This document shows positions 25,624 through 34,785 of a stretch of DNA of 64,000 bases, piece by piece. Every line of letters begins with the position of its first letter. Within the stretch, counting starts at the first letter, position 1. The stretch is taken from positions 1,984,001 to 2,048,000 of the forward strand of contig CBDCVY010000013.1 of NCBI GenBank assembly GCA_965223245.1, written 5' to 3'. The notes below the pieces were generated by a model. The model saw only the letters and a program-made list of their open reading frames with translations. It was not told the origin of the DNA and searched no databases. Position numbers and translations under genes: made by a program. The stretch comes from CBDCVY01 sp965223245. GTDB lineage: Bacteria > Nitrospinota > Nitrospinia > Nitrospinales > Nitrospinaceae.

Positions 25624-26181
25624 CTACTTTAAAAACATATTAGCAACTGCAAACCCTATTGCAAAAACCGAAACTACAATAGCGATGAATGCTATTTGTT
25701 TTGTTGAAGCTAACCTCAGGTCCGTTTCAGTTTTAAAATCTTTTAACGATTCTTCAATTTGGCTCTTTAATTTAATTTCAATTTTCTGCTGAATTTCATT
25801 CAAAGGTTCAACTAACTTTTCTTTAATTTGATTATCCAATCCTTTCAATAACCTTTGATTCAAAGCATCTGATTTTTTTTCAATTTCCTCTTGGACTACC
25901 ATTACAGAGTCATTTTTCCAGAGGTCCATTTGCTTTTTGATTACGTCTAATTGATCCTGGATGATCCCTTTGATCTTTGGCTCTATGTTCTCCTGCACTT
26001 TTTCTAACATATCTCGAGCATTTTGAATGGCCTCGTGTAAACTTTCCTCAATTTCCTCCTCCAGAGCATGTTTTCGTGACTCTACATGTTCTGAAAGTAT
26101 TTCAGTCTTCTCCTTTAACTCAGCCAATACTTTTAAGGTCTGACGTGCTCGCTGTTCTTCTTCGGGGGACAATTGTGTCAT
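25624..26181 (-). CDS. Tail-anchored coiled-coil protein
   Basis: 185 residues. Residues about 1-160 form an almost uninterrupted amphipathic helix rich in E, K, Q and L with no proline beyond residue 6 except near 89 and 130, consistent with a long coiled coil. A single hydrophobic helix at about 163-183 (IAFIAIVVSVFAIGFAVANMF) ends the protein, so it is likely anchored by its C-terminus with the coiled coil in the cytoplasm. No family recognised; apolipoprotein or ATP-synthase-b-like composition could mislead searches. Monocistronic. Confidence 0.65.
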   Translation of the reverse strand: MTQLSPEEEQRARQTLKVLAELKEKTEILSEHVESRKHALEEEIEESLHEAIQNARDMLEKVQENIEPKIKGIIQDQLDVIKKQMDLWKNDSVMVVQEEIEKKSDALNQRLLKGLDNQIKEKLVEPLNEIQQKIEIKLKSQIEESLKDFKTETDLRLASTKQIAFIAIVVSVFAIGFAVANMFLK

Positions 26182-26349
26182 ATATGAGTTCCTTGTATAA
26201 ACATTTCACTTTCTTAATAAGATGATAAATATTTCAATGGATTCCAAAAATTTAGAGTTATTTTTTTTATTTCCCCTAAAAACCTCAAACTTGACTTCCC
26301 AAAATCAGAACGGTACAGTGTAATTAATTAAAACTCAAAGAGTTAGAGC

Positions 26350-27291
26350 TTGGAAACATATATTGAAAAATTCAAAATATACCTAATTGCAGAAAAGAAC
26401 GCGTCTGTAAACACCGTTACAGGTTATTTGACCGATTTAAGCCAATTTAATATTTTCTTAAAAGAATCAGGCCATTCCTGTGATAAAAATGGAAACGTGG
26501 AAATCACAAAGATTGACCGTATTGCCTTACGCTCCTATTTAGCTTCATTAAACACGGATTCGATTTCTCCCGTTAGCCAGGCACGAAAATTATCCTCAAT
26601 CAGTTCATTTTTTAATTTCTTATGCCGCGAGGGATTTCTAAATAAAAATATTGCTAAAACCATTCCCATTCCACCTAAGCCGAAAAAGCTACCCAGGTAT
26701 CTCACGGTTGATGAAATTTTCAAACTTTTAAAAATTCCAAATAAAAAGACCTATATTAGCACCCGTGACAAGGCCATATTAGAAACCTTTTATTCTACAG
26801 GGATGAGAATAAGTGAATTAGCTCAATTAACTCTTCCGGATCTTTCCCTGGAAAGAGGTTTCACTAAAGTATTAGGGAAAGGTAAAAAAGAACGCGTCCT
26901 CCCACTGGGGGAAAAAGCATTAAATGCAATAAAAGAATACTTTTTATTTAGAGAACAATTAATTAAAGAAAAAAAGATAAATCCCCCCCCAATAACAATT
27001 TTCTTGAATGCCCGCGCCGCAGGGTTAACCACTCGGGGATTGCGTAAAATCATGGATAAATACTTAAATCACTTCCAAAGAGGATTATCTCCACATTCTT
27101 TAAGGCATTCTTTCGCAACTCACTTATTGGATAGCGGCGCGGATTTGCGCTCCATTCAAGAAATGCTTGGACACGCAAGCTTGTCTACCACTCAAAAATA
27201 CACCCACGTCACGGTGGATCGTCTCATTGAAACCTATGAGAAATCCCATCCTCGATCAAAAACGGAGGATGAGATTTCTGAGAAACCATGA
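26350..27291 (+). CDS. xerC: Tyrosine recombinase XerC
   Basis: Site-specific recombinase that, with XerD, resolves chromosome dimers at dif. 313 residues with the SAM-like core-binding domain first (METYIEKFKIYLIAEKNAS) and all catalytic residues: R153 (GMRISEL), K177 (GKGKKER), H249-x2-R252 (HSLRHSF), H275 (LGHASL) and Y284 (TQKYTHV). The start is TTG at 26350; no ATG precedes the core-binding domain. The order xerC-hslV-hslU is the same as codV-clpQ-clpY in Bacillus, which argues for a chromosomal Xer protein rather than an integrase. Confidence 0.9.
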   Translation: METYIEKFKIYLIAEKNASVNTVTGYLTDLSQFNIFLKESGHSCDKNGNVEITKIDRIALRSYLASLNTDSISPVSQARKLSSISSFFNFLCREGFLNKNIAKTIPIPPKPKKLPRYLTVDEIFKLLKIPNKKTYISTRDKAILETFYSTGMRISELAQLTLPDLSLERGFTKVLGKGKKERVLPLGEKALNAIKEYFLFREQLIKEKKINPPPITIFLNARAAGLTTRGLRKIMDKYLNHFQRGLSPHSLRHSFATHLLDSGADLRSIQEMLGHASLSTTQKYTHVTVDRLIETYEKSHPRSKTEDEISEKP

Positions 27292-27363
27292 TAAAAATAA
27301 GAATAATTAATTACGCACTATAAAAACAAATCCAATTATTTATAAGAGCATCAAATTAAGCTT

Positions 27364-27906
27364 ATGACTGAAAATCAAAAAATTCATGGAACTACTATTT
27401 TAGTTGTCCGTCACAAAGGAAAAGTCGCAATGGCTGGTGATGGGCAGGTTACATTAGGCCACACTGTAATGAAACATTCCGCCAGCAAAGTGCGACGTAT
27501 GTATCACGATAAAATTATTGGCGGATTCGCTGGAGCAACAGCAGATGCCTTTTCTCTTTTTTCAAGATTTGAAGAAAAATTGGAAAAATTCAATGGCAAC
27601 CTTTCCCGTTCCGCAGTGGAACTCGCCAAGGATTGGCGGACCGACAAACTGCTTAGAAGACTAGAGGCTATGCTTTTGGTGGCCGATAAAAATAATTCTT
27701 ATGTCATTTCAGGAACAGGTGACGTTGTTGAACCAGATGATGGCATTGTTGGAATAGGTTCCGGTGGAATGTACGCACAAGCAGCAGCAAAAGCATTAGT
27801 CAAGCATTCAAATTTAGAAGCAGTCCAAATTGTGAAAGAAGCAATGAATGTTGCAGAATCGATTTGTATATATACCAATTCTCACCTAACACTTGAGGAG
27901 TTGTAA
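27364..27906 (+). CDS. hslV: ATP-dependent protease proteolytic subunit HslV (ClpQ)
   Basis: Threonine protease of the HslUV complex, a bacterial proteasome relative that degrades unfolded or regulatory proteins. 180 residues with the sequence G-TTILVVRHKGKVAMAGDGQVTLG-like start; the mature N-terminal nucleophile should be T10 after removal of MTENQKIHG. The basic catalytic helper lies in the RHKGKVAM segment. It is followed directly by hslU, whose start codon overlaps or abuts the hslV stop. Confidence 0.95.
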   Translation: MTENQKIHGTTILVVRHKGKVAMAGDGQVTLGHTVMKHSASKVRRMYHDKIIGGFAGATADAFSLFSRFEEKLEKFNGNLSRSAVELAKDWRTDKLLRRLEAMLLVADKNNSYVISGTGDVVEPDDGIVGIGSGGMYAQAAAKALVKHSNLEAVQIVKEAMNVAESICIYTNSHLTLEEL

Positions 27907-27907
27907 A

Positions 27908-29326
27908 ATGGAAGAATCAACCTTAAAGCATTCTCCTCCTAAAAAAAGTAATCGAGAAGAGTTAATGGAAAAACTTACTCCCAGGCAGATTGTCCGAGAA
28001 TTGGATAACTTTATCGTTGGTCAAAATAAGGCAAAGCGAGCCGTTGCTATTGCGCTTCGAAACCGTTGGCGTCGACAACAATTACCTGCTGAATTAAGAG
28101 ATGAGGTGGCTCCAAAAAATATTCTTATGATTGGACCGACCGGTGTAGGAAAAACAGAAATTGCCCGGAGGTTGGCCAAACTAGCTAAGTCTCCTTTTAT
28201 TAAAGTAGAAGCATCAAAGTACACTGAAGTCGGCTATGTAGGAAGAGATGTAGAGTCCATGATCCGAGATTTGGTCGAATTGTCTAGAGGTATTGTCAAA
28301 CAGGAAATGGAGACCTCGGTTCAGGAAAAAGCTCAAAAGGAAGCCGAGGAACGAATATTGGATATATTGCTACCACCACACCCCAGCCATCAATCCGCAG
28401 GCCAACCTGGAAATGAGGGGGCAACTTTGGGTAAACAACACTATGAGGAAACTCGAGAAAAGTTTCGTCGTTACCTTCATGAAGGAGCTCTGGATGAAAG
28501 AGAAGTTGAATTAGAAATTCAAGAAAAATCCGGTCCGATGTTTGAAGTGGTATCTCAACCCGGTATGGAAGAGATGGACAACAATATTAAAGACATGTTG
28601 GGTAATTTTTTACCCAAACGTAAAAAAAGAAAAAAACTTAAAGTTCCACAAGCCATGCAAATTTTAACTCAGGAAGAAGCGGACAAACTTGTCGACCCAG
28701 ATAAAGTAATTCAAGAAGCTTTAGAACGAGCCGAACAAAACGGAATAATTTTTATAGATGAAGTGGATAAAATTACTGGCCGACAAGGAGGTATGCAAGG
28801 CCCTGATGTTTCCAGAGAAGGGGTTCAACGAGACTTATTACCCATTGTAGAAGGATCTTCTGTTAACACAAAATATGGCATAGTAAAAACAGACCATATT
28901 TTGTTTATCTCGGCTGGCGCATTCCACTCAGCTAAACCCTCTGATTTAATACCAGAATTCCAGGGCCGATTTCCGATTCGTGTAGAACTTGAGTCCCTTA
29001 CCCAGGAGGATTTTTTTCGGATTTTAACAGAGCCTGACAACGCACTTATTAAACAATATGTTGCTTTGTTAAAAACAGAAGGAGTGGATTTAAACGTTGA
29101 TGAAAGTGCTATTCGTGAAGTTGCTCAAATGTCTGCCGAGGTTAATGAGCGAACGGAAAATATTGGTGCACGAAGACTCCAAACTGTTTTGGAAAAATTA
29201 TTAGAAGAAATATCCTTCGAAGCCTCCGATTTAGAAGATAAAACCGTGCACATAAACTCAAATTATGTTCAAGATAAACTAAAAAACATTATCGAAAACG
29301 AAGACTTAAGCCGTTACATTTTATAA
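27908..29326 (+). CDS. hslU: HslU ATPase (ClpY)
   Basis: AAA+ unfoldase that feeds substrates to HslV. 472 residues from the ATG at 27908, chosen because GGAG lies 9 bp upstream and the family starts close to LTPRQIVRELDNFIVGQ; an in-frame ATG at 27893 inside hslV would add five residues. Walker A is GPTGVGKTEIARR, Walker B IIFIDEVDKI, and the central I domain carries charged repeats. The C-terminus RYIL fits the conserved tail that inserts into HslV. Translational coupling with hslV is likely. Confidence 0.95.
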   Translation: MEESTLKHSPPKKSNREELMEKLTPRQIVRELDNFIVGQNKAKRAVAIALRNRWRRQQLPAELRDEVAPKNILMIGPTGVGKTEIARRLAKLAKSPFIKVEASKYTEVGYVGRDVESMIRDLVELSRGIVKQEMETSVQEKAQKEAEERILDILLPPHPSHQSAGQPGNEGATLGKQHYEETREKFRRYLHEGALDEREVELEIQEKSGPMFEVVSQPGMEEMDNNIKDMLGNFLPKRKKRKKLKVPQAMQILTQEEADKLVDPDKVIQEALERAEQNGIIFIDEVDKITGRQGGMQGPDVSREGVQRDLLPIVEGSSVNTKYGIVKTDHILFISAGAFHSAKPSDLIPEFQGRFPIRVELESLTQEDFFRILTEPDNALIKQYVALLKTEGVDLNVDESAIREVAQMSAEVNERTENIGARRLQTVLEKLLEEISFEASDLEDKTVHINSNYVQDKLKNIIENEDLSRYIL

Positions 29327-29332
29327 TTACCC

Positions 29333-30217
29333 ATGAAACAAAGTATTCAAAAAGCTGAAATTTTAATCGAAGCACTTCCCTATATAAAGCGTTTTTACGA
29401 CAAAACCATTGTCATAAAATATGGGGGGAATGCAATGGTCTCGGAAGAGTTAAAAAACAACTTTGCCCTGGATGTAGTAATGATGAAGTACATCGGTATT
29501 AATCCGGTGATTGTTCATGGGGGTGGTCCTCAAATAGGAAAGACTCTAGAGTTTTTTGGAATTCAATCTAAATTCATTGATGGGCAAAGAGTTACCAGTG
29601 AAGAAATGATTGATGTCATTGAAATGGTTTTGGGAGGAAAAATTAATCAAGATATAGTATCCCTAATCAATTCACACGGTGGAAATGCTGTTGGCATCAC
29701 AGGAAAGGACGGTGATTTAATTCAAGCAAAACGATTCCGCGCAAAAAAAATATCTCCTGAAACGAATCGCCCTGAAATCATCGACCTGGGTTTAGTAGGT
29801 GATATAACAAATATTAATTCCAGTATACTCCATACATTAGACCATGCTGAATTTATTCCTGTAATTGCACCTATCGGTCAAGGAGAAAAAGGAGAAACCT
29901 TAAACATCAATGCTGACTTTGTTGCATCAAAAATAGCATCCGCATTAAAAGCCGAAAAATTGCTACTGATGACAGATATTGAAGGGGTAAAAGGCAAAGA
30001 TAAAAAATTAATAACAGGATTGAACCATAAACAAGCTCAAAATTTGATTAAAACGAAAGTTATAAAAGATGGAATGGTTCCTAAAGTAAAATGCTGCCTG
30101 GATGCTTTGAAAGCTGGAGTCCAAAAAACACATATTATAGATGGACGGATAAAGCATGCAGTCCTTCTAGAAATGTTCACAAAAGAAGGCATCGGAACAC
30201 AAATTGTGGAAAAATGA
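29333..30217 (+). CDS. argB: Acetylglutamate kinase
   Basis: Phosphorylates N-acetyl-L-glutamate with ATP, second step of arginine synthesis. 294 residues. Amino-acid-kinase fold with KYGGNAMV (phosphate-binding lysine/glycines), VHGGGPQIG (substrate loop) and C-terminal DGMVPKVKCCLDAL, all typical for ArgB. The N-terminal extension IQKAEILIEALPYIKRF is the helix seen in arginine-feedback-inhibited hexameric enzymes, so arginine regulation is plausible. It starts 6 bp after hslU, an unusual operon partner. Confidence 0.94.
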   Translation: MKQSIQKAEILIEALPYIKRFYDKTIVIKYGGNAMVSEELKNNFALDVVMMKYIGINPVIVHGGGPQIGKTLEFFGIQSKFIDGQRVTSEEMIDVIEMVLGGKINQDIVSLINSHGGNAVGITGKDGDLIQAKRFRAKKISPETNRPEIIDLGLVGDITNINSSILHTLDHAEFIPVIAPIGQGEKGETLNINADFVASKIASALKAEKLLLMTDIEGVKGKDKKLITGLNHKQAQNLIKTKVIKDGMVPKVKCCLDALKAGVQKTHIIDGRIKHAVLLEMFTKEGIGTQIVEK

Positions 30218-30343
30218 AACCTTTCCTTTCGCATCTAATTTCCTGCCAAATGATTTAAAGATGTTGAGTTTTTCTTAAAATTTTTGATAAAAAATTCATT
30301 ATTATTTAAAAATTACCGAATAAATTAAGAAGAACAACATCTG

Positions 30344-30372
30344 TTGACAATATCTCCTGTCATTGATAGGTT
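30344..30372 (+). promoter_or_regulatory. Candidate promoter of the hrcA operon
   Basis: TTGACA (30344-30349), 17 bp, TAGGTT (30367-30372). The -35 is perfect and the -10 weak (three of six). The usual CIRCE operator (TTAGCACTC-N9-GAGTGCTAA) was looked for between 30218 and 30414 and is not present. Confidence 0.4.
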
Positions 30373-30414
30373 AAAAAACAAAGAAAAACGTTTCAATTAT
30401 TGGTATATCCACTT

Positions 30415-31470
30415 ATGAATGCAAAGCCTTTAGATCCCAGGTCTCGTACCATTTTATTGGAGACCATTAATGATTATGTCACCACCGCCGAACCGGTGGG
30501 ATCCAGGACTCTTGCAAAGAAATTATCCGAAAGGTGGAGTTCCGCAACAATAAGAAATGTAATGGCCGACTTGGAAGAAATGGGTTTTCTTTATCAACCC
30601 CATGTTTCCGCAGGAAGAATACCTACAGATTTAGGTTACCGTTACTTTGTTAATGAACTCTTACAATTGCATTCTCTGGCAAATGACAAAAACACCATCT
30701 TGGGAAACAATGCTTCAGAATTTAAAGATGATGAAAGCTTAGCTGCTTTTTTGGGGGCGGCTTGCACTCAATTATCTAAGGATGCCAATCAAACCAGCTT
30801 GGTTATGGTACCCACTTTCAGCAATCTCCCTTTAAAACATATTGAATTTGTTCAGGTAAATAATAAACAAATTCTAGCAGTATTTGTTTCTCAAATTGGA
30901 ATCATTCAAAATAGAATCATTGAATCTCAGGAAGATTATTCTGCCGAAAAATTAGCTTCCATATCAAAATACTTATCGTCTGAGTTTACTGGGCAATCAT
31001 TAGAGTCTATTCGTAAAGAACTTGTTGAGCGAATGAAAAATGAAAGAGAACACTATAGCCAACTTATGAAAAAAGCAGCCGAACTTTGGGAAAAAGCCAC
31101 TGTAAAATCCGAAGGAGAAGATAAACTACTGATAGAAGGATTAAATCTCCTTCTTTCTCCACCAGAATTAGCTTCAAATTTAGATAAAATGAAAGCTCTA
31201 TTTAAAACGGTCGAGGAAAAGGATAAGTTAATAAAACTATTGGATCTCTGTACACAAAAAAATGGAATGTCTATTGTAATTGGACAGGAAAACTCTGAAG
31301 AAGAAATGCAAGGATGCAGCTTGATTGCGCAAAACTATCAAGTGGGGGACCATACCATGGGAACACTAGCAGTTTTCGGCCCTAAACGCATGGATTACCT
31401 AAAAATGATCAGTTTGGTAAACTCAACAGCAAACAATATATCAGAATATCTTTCAAAAAAATCGCACTAG
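30415..31470 (+). CDS. hrcA: Heat-inducible transcription repressor HrcA
   Basis: Represses class I heat-shock genes by binding CIRCE and depends on GroEL. About 351 residues from the ATG at 30415; an in-frame TTG at 30400 would add five. N-terminal winged helix with the family signature AEPVGSRTLAKKL, SSATIRNVMADLEEMGFLYQPHVSAGRIPT, then the GAF-like domain with C-terminal IGQENSEEEMQGCSLIAQNY. Followed at 14 bp by grpE, then mutM and a radical SAM gene. dnaK and dnaJ, which usually follow grpE, are absent here. Confidence 0.93.
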   Translation: MNAKPLDPRSRTILLETINDYVTTAEPVGSRTLAKKLSERWSSATIRNVMADLEEMGFLYQPHVSAGRIPTDLGYRYFVNELLQLHSLANDKNTILGNNASEFKDDESLAAFLGAACTQLSKDANQTSLVMVPTFSNLPLKHIEFVQVNNKQILAVFVSQIGIIQNRIIESQEDYSAEKLASISKYLSSEFTGQSLESIRKELVERMKNEREHYSQLMKKAAELWEKATVKSEGEDKLLIEGLNLLLSPPELASNLDKMKALFKTVEEKDKLIKLLDLCTQKNGMSIVIGQENSEEEMQGCSLIAQNYQVGDHTMGTLAVFGPKRMDYLKMISLVNSTANNISEYLSKKSH

Positions 31471-31484
31471 GGAACGAATCAATA

Positions 31485-32171
31485 ATGTCAAAAAAGAAAG
31501 AAACCTCTAACAAATTAGATAATGAAGAAAACCTGGAGAGTTTAGTTAATGAAGATAATCCTGAAGATTCAGAAATTCCCGTTGAAGAAGAGGAAACCCA
31601 AGAAGAATTAAGTGAACTTGATCAAACTAAACTTGGGCTTTCTAAAAAGGACGAAGAGATTAAAAATCTTAAGGAAGAAATGTTGCGACAACGAGCGGAA
31701 TCAGAAAACTTTCGCAAACGCCTTCAAAAAGATAAGCAAGACAGTATTCAGTATGCAAATGAACGCCTGATAAAAGACTTAATACCCATATATGAAAATT
31801 TACTTCGTGCACTGGATGCTCCGGAAAATAATCCTGAGAGTTTAAAGGAAGGAGTTCAAATGATCTCCGACCAATTTTTATCCTTTTTGAAAAAAGAAAA
31901 AGTGGAACCCATTCAGGCAGTCAATGAGAAGTTTGACCCGGCTTTTCACGAAGTAATGACCCAAATGGAATCGGATGAACATGAGGAAGGCACCGTAATA
32001 CAGGAATATTCACGCGGTTATTTGTTAAATGACCGTGTAATTTCACCGTCAAAAGTAGTGATTTCTAAAAAACCAGCTTCTTCTGATGAAAAAGAAGGTA
32101 ATGGAACTACCGAAGACCCTCAAGATAAAAAATCAGGTAACGCCTCTCCCGAAACAGAAATTTCTGCTTAG
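31485..32171 (+). CDS. grpE: Nucleotide exchange factor GrpE
   Basis: Releases ADP from DnaK during chaperone cycling. 228 residues: an acidic, low-complexity N-terminus (about 1-60), the long dimeric helix (about 50-110, with AESENFRKRLQKDK), and the C-terminal beta-wing with VNEKFDPAFHEVMTQ and GYLLNDRVISPSKVVIS, the family signature. A short Ser/Glu-rich tail follows. DnaK must be encoded elsewhere. Confidence 0.93.
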   Translation: MSKKKETSNKLDNEENLESLVNEDNPEDSEIPVEEEETQEELSELDQTKLGLSKKDEEIKNLKEEMLRQRAESENFRKRLQKDKQDSIQYANERLIKDLIPIYENLLRALDAPENNPESLKEGVQMISDQFLSFLKKEKVEPIQAVNEKFDPAFHEVMTQMESDEHEEGTVIQEYSRGYLLNDRVISPSKVVISKKPASSDEKEGNGTTEDPQDKKSGNASPETEISA

Positions 32172-32190
32172 TTAAGGTATTCAATATCCT

Positions 32191-33009
32191 ATGCCCGAGC
32201 TCCCTGAGGTTGAAACTCTTCGAAGAGCACTCCTTCCATTAATCCTTAATAAGAAGCTCCTGCAATTTAAGTTTTATCGGCCCAACCTGAGATTTCCCAT
32301 CCCTAAAGAAATTCTGGAAAAAAACATGAGCAATTCCAAAATAAAAGATATAACCCGTGTCGGCAAATATATACTTATTCATAACGAGAAAGGAGCCATG
32401 GGATGGCACCTTGGTATGAGCGGACGTGTAATCCAAAGAAATAGTTTAAAACCTTTAGAGAAACATACCCATGCCGCTTTTCAATTTACCCCTTCCACAT
32501 TTCTCCATTTTGTAGATCCTCGGCGTTTTGGAAGTATCTTTTGGGTAGATAAGGAGAAAGGGCACTCCCTTATAAACCATCTAGGACCAGACCCATTGTC
32601 CCAAACTACAACTGCGAAAATCCTTAAAGAAACCGCTAAAAAATGTAGAGGGCCAATCAAAGGGTTTTTAATGAATGCAAATCGATTGGCGGGTATTGGA
32701 AATATTTATGCTTGCGAAACTTTGTTTTCAATCTCTATGAACCCTAAAAAACCGGCTCACCGGCTTTCACTTCCAGATTGGGAGAGATTATTAGAAGCAT
32801 TGCGAATAACTTTAGAAAAAAGCATTGCCGCAGGAGGAACGACTTTAAAAGACTTTTTTAGTGCCGATGGAGCACCAGGATACTTCACCCTGGACTTATC
32901 AGTCTACGGGAAGGAAGGTAAGCCCTGCCCTCGTTGTCAATCTCTCATTTGTCGCAAAGTCCATTCAGGACGATCCACGTTTTATTGTAAAACTTGTCAA
33001 AAGCGTTAA
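32191..33009 (+). CDS. mutM: Formamidopyrimidine-DNA glycosylase
   Basis: Bifunctional base-excision enzyme that removes 8-oxoguanine and formamidopyrimidines and nicks the abasic site. 272 residues starting (M)PELPEVE, where P2 is the nucleophile and E3 the catalytic acid. The helix-two-turn-helix region includes NANRLAGIGNIYACE, and the C-terminal zinc finger has CPRC and CKTC. It lies 19 bp after grpE, so DNA repair and protein repair may be co-expressed. Confidence 0.94.
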   Translation: MPELPEVETLRRALLPLILNKKLLQFKFYRPNLRFPIPKEILEKNMSNSKIKDITRVGKYILIHNEKGAMGWHLGMSGRVIQRNSLKPLEKHTHAAFQFTPSTFLHFVDPRRFGSIFWVDKEKGHSLINHLGPDPLSQTTTAKILKETAKKCRGPIKGFLMNANRLAGIGNIYACETLFSISMNPKKPAHRLSLPDWERLLEALRITLEKSIAAGGTTLKDFFSADGAPGYFTLDLSVYGKEGKPCPRCQSLICRKVHSGRSTFYCKTCQKR

Positions 33010-33049
33010 CTTATCTTGCCAAATTTTAAAATTCATATTTTAATGGGGC

Positions 33050-34690
33050 ATGCCATTATCAATTGGAATTATCACCTTAAATGCGAAGTTTATTCATACA
33101 TCTCTTAGCGTCAGATATTTAAGAAATGCAGCAAGGGCTGCAAACTTTGAGAATGTATGGATCCAAGAATTTACCATCCACCAACCCATTTGGAAAATTG
33201 CAGCAGAAATTGATCGGTGCAAACCGGACATTCTTGGAATAAGTATTTATATTTGGAATCGCAAACAAAGTTTTGAGCTTATTGACTATTTAAAGAAACA
33301 AAGTCCTGAGTTGATTGTTGTTATTGGAGGCCCGGAAGTTTCATTTGAGTCACACTTATCACAAAACTATTTCACAATCTCTGGTGAAGGTGAATCTAAA
33401 TGGGTTGAATGCCTTAACTATTTAAATAAAGGTGAAAACCCTTCTCAAGAGGTTCAAAATCGCTGGAACTCATATGGAGAAGATTTACCGGAATTACATC
33501 CCCCATATATTGAAGAGGATTATTTACAATTAAAAAACCGGTATGGATATATTGAATCCTCTAGAGGCTGCCCATATCTTTGCTCCTTCTGTATTTCTGC
33601 TTTAGATAAATCAGTAAGGTATTTTGACGAGGAAACCGTTTATCGACAAATCAAAAGCTTGCTAAATTCTGGCATCAAAAAAATCAAGTTTGTAGACCGC
33701 ACTTTCAATCTCAATCCTCGTCGCATGAAAAGCTTAATGCAATGGCTTTCGAAACGACCTGAAGCCGAATACCATTTCGAAGTGGTAGGAGATCTGTTAA
33801 CCGATGACATGTTTCAATTTCTCAAAACTATGCCGCGTGGACTATTTCAATTCGAGATAGGTATTCAAACTACAGACAATGTCACTCAATCGATAATTCA
33901 ACGAAAGCAAAATAAAGAAAAATTACTCAAGTCAATTAAAAGGTTAATCGAGCAGGATAAAATTCATATTCATTGTGATTTAATTTTTGGATTGCCAGGA
34001 GAATCTTTGCAACAAAACTTAAACTCCTTTAGTGAAATTTTTGAGCTAAGACCACACGAATTACAACTGGGGTTTTTAAAATTTTTACCCGGAACTCCCA
34101 TTAAGGAAAAAATTGATTCTCATCAGTACCAATTTATGACCGGCCCTCCATACGAAATTGTTTCAAATAAGGATTTATCAGCTCAAGATGTTTTATATTT
34201 GAAAAAGTTTGAGGAAGCCTTCGATCTTTTTTACAACTCGAAAAGATTTAGTTTTTCTATTAACCATTTGTCAAAAAAATATACCCCCGTTGAAATTTTC
34301 AACCTCCTTTCGAAATCAATGGAAAAAAATAATGCTTTTTTGAATCCAACCTCGTTGGATACCCAATACAAAATTTTTGAAGAAACCTTCTCTTCTTCTA
34401 AGGAAGCGCTGTCTTTAGATATTTTAAAATTAGATTACTTGTTCCATCAGAGGACCTTTCGCCTACCGGATTTTTTACAAACTTCCTGGCCGAATGGTGG
34501 TAAATCTCAACCATCTACCTGGTCTGGTGACCGGAAAACTCCTATCTTTCCATTTCACCATGAAATTAAACTGAATGGACATCATACCCAGTTAACACCT
34601 GTGACTGACCCTATTTTATACGCAATTGCCCACCCCCCTAAATCGTCCGGTTATATGGGTGAACCTCAAATTGTTCGAATCCAAGCTTAA
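33050..34690 (+). CDS. B12-binding-domain radical SAM protein (DUF4080 group)
   Basis: 546 residues. Residues about 1-130 resemble a cobalamin-binding Rossmann domain, with DILGISIYIWN and VVIGGPEVSFE. The radical SAM core holds the cluster motif C174-x3-C178-x2-C181 (SSRGCPYLCSFC). A DUF4080-like C-terminal region (about 380-546) ends the protein. Enzymes of this class do methyl transfers or C-C bond chemistry on unidentified substrates. It is the last gene of the hrcA-grpE-mutM run. The DxHxxG cobalamin motif is not obvious, so true B12 dependence is uncertain. Confidence 0.78.
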   Translation: MPLSIGIITLNAKFIHTSLSVRYLRNAARAANFENVWIQEFTIHQPIWKIAAEIDRCKPDILGISIYIWNRKQSFELIDYLKKQSPELIVVIGGPEVSFESHLSQNYFTISGEGESKWVECLNYLNKGENPSQEVQNRWNSYGEDLPELHPPYIEEDYLQLKNRYGYIESSRGCPYLCSFCISALDKSVRYFDEETVYRQIKSLLNSGIKKIKFVDRTFNLNPRRMKSLMQWLSKRPEAEYHFEVVGDLLTDDMFQFLKTMPRGLFQFEIGIQTTDNVTQSIIQRKQNKEKLLKSIKRLIEQDKIHIHCDLIFGLPGESLQQNLNSFSEIFELRPHELQLGFLKFLPGTPIKEKIDSHQYQFMTGPPYEIVSNKDLSAQDVLYLKKFEEAFDLFYNSKRFSFSINHLSKKYTPVEIFNLLSKSMEKNNAFLNPTSLDTQYKIFEETFSSSKEALSLDILKLDYLFHQRTFRLPDFLQTSWPNGGKSQPSTWSGDRKTPIFPFHHEIKLNGHHTQLTPVTDPILYAIAHPPKSSGYMGEPQIVRIQA

Positions 34691-34785
34691 AGGTATATTT
34701 TATTTTCAATTTTTTATGGGTCGGTATATGATTGAGAATCTATACAACAAAATGAAAACCTCCGATTTCACCTAAAGGAATTGCT

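Noticed and set aside
30218..30414. CIRCE operator upstream of hrcA
   Set aside because: No TTAGCACTC/GAGTGCTAA pair or near match was found on either strand.
34672..34690. tRNA-like TTCGAATCC stretch
   Set aside because: It lies within the 3' end of the radical SAM coding sequence and lacks any acceptor or anticodon stem.
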